From positions 66,847 through 75,208 of the forward strand of contig DEAI01000011.1 in assembly GCA_002346675.1 (NCBI GenBank): DNA of 8,362 nucleotides, read 5' to 3'. Positions within the stretch are counted from its first letter, which is position 1; each line of letters opens with the position of its first letter. The stretch is from Fidelibacterota bacterium UBA2986 (GTDB lineage: Bacteria > Fidelibacterota > Marinisomatia > Marinisomatales > AB-629-J13). Both the position numbers and the translations under genes were made by a program. Below the pieces are notes generated by a model. It was not told where the DNA came from. It worked only from the letters and a program-made list of their open reading frames with translations, and made no database searches. Positions 1 to 7,572 of this stretch are shown here, in pieces.

Positions 1-1482
1 TGCAACCCAAAAAAATATGATATCCGGACCGGTAACCAAAACGGTTGTTGGATAAAATGTTTCAAGATCTCTTGATTTTTGAGGCCAATCATGTACCCCA
101 AAAGGCCAAATCCAAGAACTTGCCCATGTGTCTAACACATCCTCATCCTGTTCCCAGTTTTCAGGATCATCCGGTCCATTCACCGATACATGGATGTTTT
201 CTGGAAGCTTATAGTTTTCCCCTTTTTTATACCAGACAGGTATTTGGTGACCCCATAACAACTGTCTGCTTATACACCAATCTTTAATGTTTTTCATCCA
301 GTGGTTGTAAGTTTTTACCCAATGAGAGGGATGAAAATTTATATCACCTTCCTCGACAACCTTCAGTGCAGGCTCAGCTAATGTCTTCATTTTGAGATAC
401 CATTGTTCAGAAAGATAATATTCAATAGGTACTGAACCTCGCTCCGAGAAGCCTACATTATGGATATAGGGCTTTTGGTTCACTAAAAAACCCTTATCAT
501 TCAATTCCTCTAGTATCTTTTCTCTGGCCTTTTCTCGGGATAGATTTCTGTATTTATCAATTACGTTTTCATTGAGAGATGCATCAGGGTTCATAATATT
601 AATAAAATCTAGATTATGTCTTTTTCCAATTTCAAAATCATTAGGGTCATGTCCAGGGGTGACTTTAACACATCCAGTTCCAAATTCTGGATCTACAAAC
701 TCATCTCCTACAATAGGAATTACTCTATCAGTTAGTGGTAGATTTATAGTCTTCCCAATATATTTTTTATATCTATCATCCTGAGGATTTACCGCTACCC
801 CTGTATCTCCCAGCATGGTCTCAGGCCTCGTAGTTGCCACCTCTATTGCTCCATCCACACCATTTAAAGGATAACGAATTGTCCATAACTTTCCCTGTAT
901 TTCCTTATGAATCACTTCTTCATCACTGATTGCAGATTGCGAAACAGGGCACCAGTTCACCAGTCTATGCCCTCTGTAAATCAATCCTTTTTTATACAAC
1001 TTTACAAAGGCCTCTAAAACTGCCCTCGAATATTCAGCATCCATTGTAAAACTCTCTCGCTCCCAGTCACAGGAGCAGCCCAGTTTTTTTAACTGTTGAA
1101 TTATAATTCCACCATACTTCTCTTTCCAGTCCCATGCATGGTTTAAAAATTCATTTCTAGTTAGGTCTTCTTTTTTAATGTTTTTTTCCTGAAGCATTCT
1201 CATTACTTTTGCTTCTGTTGCAATAGATGCATGGTCTGTCCCGGGGATCCAGCACGCTTCATACCCTTCCATTCTTGATTTTCTTATAAGGACATCCTGA
1301 ATTGTAGCATTCAAAACGTGTCCCATGGTTAAAATTCCAGTAACATTTGGAGGAGGAATCACGATTGTATAAGGAGATTTTCCAGAGTCAGAAGACGCCC
1401 TAAAATATCCCTTTTCAAGCCAATAGCTATACCATCGTTTCTCGATTAACTCTGGTGAAAATATTTTTTTAAGTTTTTCCAT
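1..1482 (-). CDS. valS: Valine--tRNA ligase, N-terminal part (3' end cut by the window edge)
   Basis: Class Ia aminoacyl-tRNA synthetase that charges tRNA-Val with valine in the cytoplasm and edits mischarged threonine. 494 codons are visible, open without a stop to base 1; bacterial ValS proteins are about 870-950 residues, so roughly the last 400 (KMSKS loop, anticodon-binding domain, coiled coil) lie outside. Seen in order: the nucleotide-binding signature PPPNVTGILTMGH (residues 43-55); GTDHASIATEAKV; the CP1 editing domain with ATTRPETMLGDTG near residue 216; and the WCISRQLLWGHQIPVWY and DVLDTWASSW blocks of the catalytic core. The start is the ATG at 1482, just before the conserved helix LIEKRWYSYW. 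No Shine-Dalgarno sequence precedes it (AATTACCTACCAA). It follows rlmD after 58 nt with no visible terminator, so co-transcription is likely. The first position of the HIGH-type motif is Thr52 instead of the usual His. Family assignment is essentially certain. Confidence 0.97.
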   Translation of the reverse strand, partial: MEKLKKIFSPELIEKRWYSYWLEKGYFRASSDSGKSPYTIVIPPPNVTGILTMGHVLNATIQDVLIRKSRMEGYEACWIPGTDHASIATEAKVMRMLQEKNIKKEDLTRNEFLNHAWDWKEKYGGIIIQQLKKLGCSCDWERESFTMDAEYSRAVLEAFVKLYKKGLIYRGHRLVNWCPVSQSAISDEEVIHKEIQGKLWTIRYPLNGVDGAIEVATTRPETMLGDTGVAVNPQDDRYKKYIGKTINLPLTDRVIPIVGDEFVDPEFGTGCVKVTPGHDPNDFEIGKRHNLDFINIMNPDASLNENVIDKYRNLSREKAREKILEELNDKGFLVNQKPYIHNVGFSERGSVPIEYYLSEQWYLKMKTLAEPALKVVEEGDINFHPSHWVKTYNHWMKNIKDWCISRQLLWGHQIPVWYKKGENYKLPENIHVSVNGPDDPENWEQDEDVLDTWASSWIWPFGVHDWPQKSRDLETFYPTTVLVTGPDIIFFWVA

Positions 1483-1540
1483 TTGGTAGGTAATTCAACT
1501 AATATTCAATCAAATTTTTACTTAGGATAAGGTAAGATGG

Positions 1541-2926
1541 TTATTCCCACTCAAAAACGGCCACTGTCTCAATATGAGGTGTGTGAGGAAACATATCAAT
1601 CAGTGTCATTGATTTCAAAGCGTAGCCTTTATCTAATATTGAAACTGTATCTCTAGCCTGAGTGGATGGGTTACAAGATACATAAATTATTTTTTTTGCT
1701 TGATACGATAGTATGCTATCTATAGCCTTTCCGACTAGTCCCGCCCGGGGAGGATCAACAACAATCACATCGGGGTCAGGAAGAGTAGAATCTTGAATTT
1801 TTTTTTCCAAATTCTTTCGGATAAACCTAACATTCCCAACTCCATTTATAACCGAATTTCTAAGAGCATCTTCTACTGCGGTATCAACGGCTTCAAATCC
1901 AATTATTTCCTGTGCATATCTTGCTAAATATAGAGCGATGGTTCCAGTGCCTGAATAAAGATCAAAAACAGTTTCTGTACCGGAAAGGTCTGCGCCACTT
2001 AGAATAGTTTCATAAAGATTTTCAGCTTGTAAAGTGTTTGTTTGAAAAAAAGAATTTGAGGATATTTCAAAAGTTAAATCACCTATTTTTTCTTCAATGT
2101 AAGATTGTCCACTAAGGGTATTCTCCCACTCACCATATGCAGTATCTGCCTTTTTGGTATTAATGTTATTGACAACGGAATTTATTTCAGGAAATTTTGA
2201 AACAAGTATTTTAACCAATGGGGTCAACAATTCGGTATCTTCATAAGAGGTAACAATATTTACCATGATATCGCCAGTGTTTATTCCAAAACGAAGCACA
2301 AGATGTCTTAAAAATCCTATATGCGTTTTCTGGTTATAGGGTTTGATATTAAGTTTTTTGGACTCCTCTCTCACAAAATTAAGTATATCATTTCCCTTCA
2401 TCTGCTGTATATGGCAATTATTTATATCCAGAATCTTATCCCACCGTTTTGGAATATGAAGTCCTAGAGCATAGTCCGCTGGTTTTTGGGGTTTTTCATC
2501 AGGCAATCTCCACCTTCTGCTAGAAAATGTAAATTCCATTTTGTTTCGGTAATGATAGGCACTCTCAGAAGGAATGATTGAAGTGATTTCTAAATTATTT
2601 ATTCCGGCCTGTCTCATGAAAATATCCTTAACCTGATTTTTTTTCTGGGTGAGCTGCTCCGAATACTCTAAGTGCTGGTGTGAACAGCCTCCACAATATG
2701 AAAAATGTTCACACACTGGCTCTACTCTCCCATTAGATTCCGATAAAACATCAAGAATTCTTGCTTCACCATACCCTTTTCGGGTTTTATAGATCAGAGC
2801 GTTAACTTTTTCAGAGGGAAGAGCTTTGTCAACAAAAACAACAAATTGACCGTGACGTGCAACACCTCTTCCTCCATAGGCCAGAGAGTCAATATCTAAA
2901 TTGAGAATTTCCCCTTTTTTTACCAT
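1541..2926 (-). CDS. rlmD: 23S rRNA (uracil-5-)-methyltransferase, RlmD/RumA family
   Basis: SAM-dependent enzyme of the RlmD/RlmCD/TrmA family; RlmD makes 5-methyluridine at position 1939 of 23S rRNA (E. coli numbering). An N-terminal TRAM RNA-binding domain covers about residues 1-60 (LAYGGRGVAR). Four cysteines fit the family's [4Fe-4S] site: C72, C78 and C81 in CEHFSYCGGC, and C171. The Rossmann fold shows DLYSGTGTIALYLA and DPPRAG; the nucleophile is C418 in VSCNPSTQARD and the general base E453 in HIETVAVFE. Their 35-residue spacing matches E. coli RlmD (C389, E424). I chose the ATG at 2926 (461 residues), which opens directly on the TRAM domain. A TTG at 2944 would add six residues and overlap the upstream aldehyde dehydrogenase gene by 11 nt. 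There are 7 nt between that gene's stop and this ATG. The exact target uridine (1939 versus 747) cannot be settled from sequence alone. Confidence 0.93.
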   Translation of the reverse strand: MVKKGEILNLDIDSLAYGGRGVARHGQFVVFVDKALPSEKVNALIYKTRKGYGEARILDVLSESNGRVEPVCEHFSYCGGCSHQHLEYSEQLTQKKNQVKDIFMRQAGINNLEITSIIPSESAYHYRNKMEFTFSSRRWRLPDEKPQKPADYALGLHIPKRWDKILDINNCHIQQMKGNDILNFVREESKKLNIKPYNQKTHIGFLRHLVLRFGINTGDIMVNIVTSYEDTELLTPLVKILVSKFPEINSVVNNINTKKADTAYGEWENTLSGQSYIEEKIGDLTFEISSNSFFQTNTLQAENLYETILSGADLSGTETVFDLYSGTGTIALYLARYAQEIIGFEAVDTAVEDALRNSVINGVGNVRFIRKNLEKKIQDSTLPDPDVIVVDPPRAGLVGKAIDSILSYQAKKIIYVSCNPSTQARDTVSILDKGYALKSMTLIDMFPHTPHIETVAVFEWE

Positions 2927-2933
2927 ACTCTTA

Positions 2934-3797
2934 TTATATCCCAACAGGGTGCCATGTTGTTTTCATCTCCACCGTCCTTAGAATTGTGTAGGGTCCATCG
3001 TTCAGGGTGTTTTCTAAATTCCTATCCTTTAAAATATGGCAACGTTTTACATTGACTGAAGAGAGCTTCTGAATAGTTTTTATTTCCTCCTGGTTTTCGC
3101 CACAATAAACAACTGCATTTACATCCATATGAGAGGCAAATTGTTCCAGTAGTTCTTCCCGCTTCCCTGTCAAAATATTTATAACCCCCGGAGGGACATC
3201 TGAAGTATGAATAATCTCTGCTAATGTTAAGGCTGGAAGTGGGTTATCTTCAGAGTAAAGAAGTACAGCTGTATTGCCAGATAAAATAATGGAAGAGAGC
3301 ACAGATACAGTATACTTGAGGTGAAGCTGGTTTGGACATAGAACAGAAACAACTCCTGTTGGCTCAGGGACTGTAAAGCTGAAGTAGGGTTGATCCACAG
3401 GATTTACACTGCTAAATATCTGTTGATACTTATCCGCCCACCCTGCATAATAAACCAGATAATCAATTGTAGTTTCAACTTCAGATTTGGCTGTGTTTTT
3501 CACAGCTCCTCCCAAGAACAGCTCTCTAATAAGCTGTTCTTTCCTGCTTTCCATCATTTCTGCCATCCTATATAGTATTTGGCCCCTATTATAGGCTGTT
3601 TTATTTTTCCAATCGGTTAGAGCACCCCTCGCACACCTAACAGAGTCTCTAAAATCTTTTCTTGATGCTCGTGCAATATTTATTGTCTCACTATTGTCTG
3701 ATGATATCCACGCAATATACCGTTCAGATTCCGATCGGGGGAATTTTCCATTGATATACAGTTTGCGTGTTTTCTTAATCTTAATTTGATCAGCCAT
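2934..3797 (-). CDS. ALDH16 C-terminal-type pseudo-aldehyde dehydrogenase (separate subunit, no catalytic residues)
   Basis: A 287-residue protein resembling only the N-terminal and NAD-binding part of an aldehyde dehydrogenase. It parallels the preceding gene product: LYINGKFPRSESERY (13-27) against LFINGKFCPSESEKY, YYAGWADK (116-123) against YYAGWSDK, and DVPPGVINILTG (200-211) against DLPPGTVNIIPG. The active-site features are gone. WNFP is replaced by CPNQ (154-157), the nucleotide-binding Lys aligns with Tyr181, the FTGSTEIG loop has become YCGENQEE, and the protein ends before the catalytic Glu (ELGGK) and Cys (GHVCC) blocks. ALDH16 proteins carry just such a C-terminal pseudo-domain after a full dehydrogenase domain; here it is a free protein. 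Its start is 3 nt after the upstream stop (TAA TGA ATG), implying translational coupling and matched amounts. I infer a structural or regulatory subunit of the upstream enzyme. A decayed duplicate is less likely, because the frame is intact and the ends match the ALDH16 domain. Confidence 0.82.
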   Translation of the reverse strand: MADQIKIKKTRKLYINGKFPRSESERYIAWISSDNSETINIARASRKDFRDSVRCARGALTDWKNKTAYNRGQILYRMAEMMESRKEQLIRELFLGGAVKNTAKSEVETTIDYLVYYAGWADKYQQIFSSVNPVDQPYFSFTVPEPTGVVSVLCPNQLHLKYTVSVLSSIILSGNTAVLLYSEDNPLPALTLAEIIHTSDVPPGVINILTGKREELLEQFASHMDVNAVVYCGENQEEIKTIQKLSSVNVKRCHILKDRNLENTLNDGPYTILRTVEMKTTWHPVGI

Positions 3798-3800
3798 TCA

Positions 3801-5267
3801 TTAATCCAAGTTCACATATGGTAAAAGACCTTGTAGTCCTCCTTCTCTACCTATTCCACTTTCCTTATACCCTCCAAACGGAGATGAAGGGTCAAACTTA
3901 TTAAATGTATTTGCCCATACAACTCCCGCTTGAATCTCCTTTGAAATCTTGAATATTTTAGAGCCCTTATCAGTCCAAATCCCACCAGAGAGTCCATACG
4001 GAGTATTGTTTGCCTTTTTTATAACTTCCTTAGGAGTTCGAAAAGTTTGTATAGCTAAAACAGGGCCAAATATTTCTTCCTGAACTATCTTATGAGACTG
4101 AGATACCTCTGTAAATAAGGTGGGTGGGAACCAATATCCTTTATCAGGAATTGAGCATGATGACTGAAAAATGTTTCCTCCCTCATCTTGTCCAATTTTT
4201 ACATAATGATCTATCCTATCAAACTGGGCTTTTGAGTTGATTGCACCAATATCTGTATTTTTATCCAGAGGATCTCCCAAAATCAGCGATTCCATTCGAT
4301 ATTTTAATTTATCAATAATTTCTCCTTCTATACCCTCCTGAATAAAAAGCCTGCTCCCTGCGCAACAAACATGTCCCTGATTAAAAAAAATACTGTTAAC
4401 GATACCTTCCACTGATTGATCAATTGGTGCATCCCTAAAAATAATATTAGCAGCCTTTCCCCCAAGCTCAAGAGTATATTTCACTGGGGACCCAGCTAAT
4501 GAGCTTTGAATAAATTTTCCTATTTCTGTAGACCCGGTAAATGCGATCTTATTTATTTCTGGATTTTGGACCAGATTTTTTCCGGTCTCACCATCGCCTG
4601 GAATTATATTTACAGTTCCGGGTGGTAGGTCTGCTTCCTGAATTACTTCTGCTAATTTCATTGCGGTCAATGGAGTTGTTTCTGCTGGTTTTAAGACAAC
4701 TGTGTTCCCCGCAGCCAGCGCAGGAGCAATTTTCCATGCAGCCATGAGAAGGGGGAAATTCCAAGGAATGATCTGTCCAGCTACACCCAATGGTTTATGC
4801 ATTTTGCCATGAAAGGCAAACTGAAGTTTATCAGACCAACCTGCATAATAAAAAAAATGAGCTACTGCGAGCGGAACATCCACCTGTTTTGATTCTCGGA
4901 TAGGTTTTCCGCCATCAAGAGTTTCAATGACAGCAAATTCTCTGGCTCTTTCTGCTATCAACCGGGCAATCCTAAAAATATATTTTCCTCTTTCTAACGG
5001 TTTTAGTTTAGACCAATATTTGTTGTAACTATTTTTTGCAGAGTGTACCGCCTTTATCACGTCTGTATTTGACGCATATGCAACCTGAGCAATTACATTC
5101 TCGTTTGCAGGGTTTATAGTTTCAAAATATTTCTCGGATTCAGATGGACAAAATTTACCATTTATAAACAGGTCATATTTCTCTTTTAATTGAATATGAT
5201 CTGTGCTTTCAAGCGCTGGTGAATATTCCCAGTGTTCTTTCGTTTGATCTTTCAATAATTTATTCAT
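3801..5267 (-). CDS. Aldehyde dehydrogenase, ALDH16 catalytic-domain type
   Basis: NAD(P)+-dependent oxidation of an aldehyde to its acid; next to deoC the likely substrate is the acetaldehyde released by the aldolase (inference). All catalytic elements of the superfamily are present over 488 residues: N170 in PWNFP (oxyanion hole), K193 in VVLKPAE (cofactor binding), FTGSTEIG (243-250), general base E267 in LELGGK, and nucleophile C301 in NQGHVCCAGSR. The C-terminal EEIFGPV and FGGYKESGIGREGG blocks are also intact. The N-terminal segment WEYSPALES (13-21), before the usual LFINGKF start of ALDHs, resembles the leader of ALDH16 enzymes. That leader and the pseudo-dehydrogenase gene 3 nt downstream are why I assign ALDH16 and not a generic acetaldehyde dehydrogenase. 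The ATG at 5267 follows the deoC stop by 15 nt and has no Shine-Dalgarno sequence. No signal peptide, so cytoplasmic. Substrate and NAD versus NADP preference are not readable from the sequence. Confidence 0.9.
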   Translation of the reverse strand: MNKLLKDQTKEHWEYSPALESTDHIQLKEKYDLFINGKFCPSESEKYFETINPANENVIAQVAYASNTDVIKAVHSAKNSYNKYWSKLKPLERGKYIFRIARLIAERAREFAVIETLDGGKPIRESKQVDVPLAVAHFFYYAGWSDKLQFAFHGKMHKPLGVAGQIIPWNFPLLMAAWKIAPALAAGNTVVLKPAETTPLTAMKLAEVIQEADLPPGTVNIIPGDGETGKNLVQNPEINKIAFTGSTEIGKFIQSSLAGSPVKYTLELGGKAANIIFRDAPIDQSVEGIVNSIFFNQGHVCCAGSRLFIQEGIEGEIIDKLKYRMESLILGDPLDKNTDIGAINSKAQFDRIDHYVKIGQDEGGNIFQSSCSIPDKGYWFPPTLFTEVSQSHKIVQEEIFGPVLAIQTFRTPKEVIKKANNTPYGLSGGIWTDKGSKIFKISKEIQAGVVWANTFNKFDPSSPFGGYKESGIGREGGLQGLLPYVNLD

Positions 5268-5282
5268 TGTATCATAAACATC

Positions 5283-6182
5283 TTAATCTACTGAAAAATA
5301 ATAGGGGGATTGATACACACCCTTTGTTTGTTTTACTATTTGCATAAGCACATCGTTTGCAAGAGAGCTGGCACCAAATCGGAATAAATCAGGGGTGAGC
5401 CAATGAAGCCCCAATGTTTCCCTGACCATTATCAAGTATTGAATCCCCTGTTTTGCTGTACTTATGCCTCCAGCTGGTTTCATTCCTACTCGTTTCCCGG
5501 TTTTCTTAAAATAATCCCGAATTGCCTCCAGCATTGTTAATACAACTATAGGCTCAGCGGCAGGTGTAATTTTTCCGGTACTTGTTTTTATAAAATCTGC
5601 ACCGGACTCCATCGCTAAAAAGCTTGCCTCTCTAATATTATCTAGAGTCTCCAGCTCTCCTGTTTCTAAAATAACCTTTAAATGCGCACCACCACATGCC
5701 TCTTTAATAGAGCTTATCTCTTCGGAGACGAAATCTAAATTCCCCTGTAAAAATTCCCCCCTAGATATTACCATATCTACTTCGTCAGCACCGTCTTTTA
5801 CAACCTTTTTCACTTCCATAATTTTTTCTTTTGTTGTGGCCATCCCACTTGGGAAACCTGTAGCAACTGAAGCTATTTTGATTTCAGTTCCTACAAGGGA
5901 ATCTTTTGCTACCTTTACCAGATTTGGATATACACACACCGCTGCTACACAAGGAAGACTAGGAAAATTATCATGAAGGTGTGCAGCCTTATAACACATT
6001 TGACGAACCTTTCCCGGAGAATCCTTTCCCTCAAGCGTTGTCAGATCAATCATGGATAAAATCAAGTGAAGTGCTTTTATTTTTGATTCTTTTTTTATAC
6101 TTCTTGAAAATAATCTTTTAACTCTTTCACTAGAGCCAACTTGATCTATACTCCCGTGGAATTTATTTGTGATGAATGGCAT
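5283..6182 (-). CDS. deoC: Deoxyribose-phosphate aldolase (human-type DERA)
   Basis: Class I aldolase that cleaves 2-deoxy-D-ribose-5-phosphate to glyceraldehyde-3-phosphate and acetaldehyde, the last step of deoxynucleoside catabolism, in the cytoplasm. The TIM-barrel motifs are intact: IDLTTLEG (45-52), AAVCVYP, ASVATGFPSG, D136 in DEVDMVI, Schiff-base K199 in DFIKTSTGK, and proton-relay K235 in GMKPAGGIS. The 299-residue length, the roughly 35-residue N-terminal helix before IDLTTL, and the 63 and 36 residue spacings between the catalytic residues agree with human DERA (as I recall, D155, K218, K254). They differ from the shorter E. coli enzyme (102, 167, 201). The tail carries tyrosines (SPYYFSVD), as in DERAs where a C-terminal Tyr reaches the active site. 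The ATG at 6182 directly abuts the TAA of the mutase gene (TAAATG), so translation is probably coupled. The aldehyde dehydrogenase 15 nt downstream can consume its acetaldehyde product. Confidence 0.95.
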   Translation of the reverse strand: MPFITNKFHGSIDQVGSSERVKRLFSRSIKKESKIKALHLILSMIDLTTLEGKDSPGKVRQMCYKAAHLHDNFPSLPCVAAVCVYPNLVKVAKDSLVGTEIKIASVATGFPSGMATTKEKIMEVKKVVKDGADEVDMVISRGEFLQGNLDFVSEEISSIKEACGGAHLKVILETGELETLDNIREASFLAMESGADFIKTSTGKITPAAEPIVVLTMLEAIRDYFKKTGKRVGMKPAGGISTAKQGIQYLIMVRETLGLHWLTPDLFRFGASSLANDVLMQIVKQTKGVYQSPYYFSVD

Positions 6183-7529
6183 TTATATTATTATTTCTTT
6201 TGCAGTGTTTATAAGTTGATTTGCTTCAGACTCATTTTCCGCTTCTGAATATATTCTTAAGATAGGTTCTGTATTTGATTTTCGAAAATGAACCCATGAA
6301 TTATCCCATGTGAATTTAATACCATCTGACTCATTAATTCTGCAACCGTAAAACTGTTTTTTTAATTTTTCCACTAATATATGGGTGCCACCATCATTCA
6401 ATTCAACTTTATCTTTTTTGATAACAAATTGAGGAAGAGTTTGAAAAACTGAACTCAAAGGTTTCTCTGTTTGGGCTAACCTATTTAAAACCATAGTAAC
6501 CCCAGTTAGAGAATCCCTTCCTAGATGACTTTCTTTCAAAATGACCCCTCCATTTCCTTCGCCCCCCAGTCGTGCCTCAGTAGAAAGCATTTTTTGAACT
6601 ACATTTACCTCACCAACAGGGGTATAGACGACCTTTGATCCATACTTTTCTGCCAGCTTTTCCAAGGCAAGCGATGTTGAAAGATTTACCACAAAGGTTT
6701 CACCTTCTCCCTTCACCGATCTCAAAAATCCTTCCGCTGATAAAACTAGCGTGTACTCTTCACCCAGGGGAACTCCTTCCTCTGATACAATCGCCAATCG
6801 GTCAGCATCAGGGTCTGTTGCAAAACCAATGTCAGCACAATTCTCTAAAACTGCATTGCAAAGGGACTCAAGATTTTCAGGTAATGGTTCTGTCCCTCTG
6901 GGGAAATCCTTTTTTGTATCGCAATTAATCGGGATCACTTCACAACCTAAAGCATCTAACATCCCCGGAAGCGCATCAGATCCAGCACCATTACAGGCAT
7001 CAATGACAACTTTAAAATTTTTTTCTCTAATTGAGTTTAAATCGATACAGCTGAGGCATGTCTGATGAATAATATGCTTCTGTACAGCGTTAGGCTCTCG
7101 GAGTATCATTCCCGAGGATCCCGTTTCTTTTGTAGGTTGGTTGCTGGATTTTGCTCTTTGAAATAATGTATCACAATCTTCTGGAAAAAGAAAAATACCA
7201 TCTGATCTAATAAACTTCAGTCCGTTCCACTCTGAGGGATTGTGGCTTGCTGTTATAACTATTCCGCCTGCTGCTTCAGTATGTTCAACCATAAATTGAA
7301 CGGTCGGAGTTGGAACAATATCGCAGACAAACACATCTCTGCCAAAAAAAGACAACTCCTGAATCACAACGTCTTGTAGTGTGTCTCCGGTTGCCCGGGA
7401 ATCTCTTCCAACAAACAGAGCTCCTGGCCCACAGTATTGATGAAACGCAGCTGCGTATTTCCGGATAGCGGATGATGTGAGTGATGAGGATGTGAGACCT
7501 CTTACACCGGAAATACTCTCTAAAATCAT
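6183..7529 (-). CDS. glmM: Alpha-D-phosphohexomutase (GlmM-like phosphoglucosamine mutase, or possible phosphopentomutase)
   Basis: A 448-residue mutase that moves phosphate between C1 and the last carbon of a sugar. All four family motifs are visible: phosphoserine S95 in TASHNP, Mg-binding D239/D241/D243 in TDPDADR, the sugar loop GGEGNGGV (322-329), and the phosphate loop RKSNTEP (416-422). The N-terminus ISGVRG (6-11) is typical of GlmM-like members. The loops GGEGNGG and SNTEP differ from classical bacterial GlmM (GGEQSGH, SGTEP). They match the archaeal/Bacteroidota-type clade, where glucosamine-, mannose-, glucose- and pentose-phosphate activities all occur, so the gene symbol is provisional. 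With no gap to deoC, a role in converting (deoxy)ribose-1-phosphate to the 5-phosphate is plausible; UDP-GlcNAc synthesis for the cell wall is the default alternative. The ATG at 7529 is fixed by an in-frame stop four codons upstream, has no Shine-Dalgarno sequence, and lies 11 nt past a terminator hairpin. Confidence 0.85.
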   Translation of the reverse strand: MILESISGVRGLTSSSLTSSAIRKYAAAFHQYCGPGALFVGRDSRATGDTLQDVVIQELSFFGRDVFVCDIVPTPTVQFMVEHTEAAGGIVITASHNPSEWNGLKFIRSDGIFLFPEDCDTLFQRAKSSNQPTKETGSSGMILREPNAVQKHIIHQTCLSCIDLNSIREKNFKVVIDACNGAGSDALPGMLDALGCEVIPINCDTKKDFPRGTEPLPENLESLCNAVLENCADIGFATDPDADRLAIVSEEGVPLGEEYTLVLSAEGFLRSVKGEGETFVVNLSTSLALEKLAEKYGSKVVYTPVGEVNVVQKMLSTEARLGGEGNGGVILKESHLGRDSLTGVTMVLNRLAQTEKPLSSVFQTLPQFVIKKDKVELNDGGTHILVEKLKKQFYGCRINESDGIKFTWDNSWVHFRKSNTEPILRIYSEAENESEANQLINTAKEIII

Positions 7530-7540
7530 AGCTGAAAATT

Positions 7541-7572
7541 AAAAAGGCTCGGTTGGAACACCGAGCCTTTTT
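7541..7572 (-). terminator. Rho-independent terminator after rpsU
   Basis: An 8-bp perfect stem, GGCTCGGT paired with ACCGAGCC, encloses a 6-nt loop. It is flanked by five A on one side and five T on the other, so it could work in both directions. It lies 23 nt past the rpsU stop codon and ends only 11 nt before the mutase start codon. It most likely ends the rpoD-rpsU transcript. Any read-through RNA would carry the hairpin in the leader of the downstream operon. Confidence 0.92.

Noticed and set aside
45..784. Plus-strand open frames of 70-80 codons opposite valS
   Set aside because: They are antisense to the conserved valS frame, with no family resemblance or ribosome-binding site.
1483..1540. 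Possible promoter or regulatory element between rlmD and valS
   Set aside because: A TTTG resembling a Bacteroidota -33 element is present, but no TAnnTTTG-like -7 element follows at the right distance and no stable hairpin or T-box-like structure fits in 58 nt.
2924..2944. TTG at 2944 as the rlmD start, overlapping the upstream gene by 11 nt
   Set aside because: The ATG at 2926 opens directly on the TRAM domain and clears the upstream stop by 7 nt; the extra six residues have no family counterpart.
2934..3797. The shorter ALDH-like gene as a pseudogene remnant of a tandem duplication
   Set aside because: The frame is open throughout, coupled to its neighbour, and its end coincides with the ALDH16 C-terminal domain instead of a random truncation point.
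6635..7065. Two overlapping plus-strand open frames opposite the mutase gene
   Set aside because: They are antisense to a conserved gene with intact motifs and their products look like random, low-information sequence.
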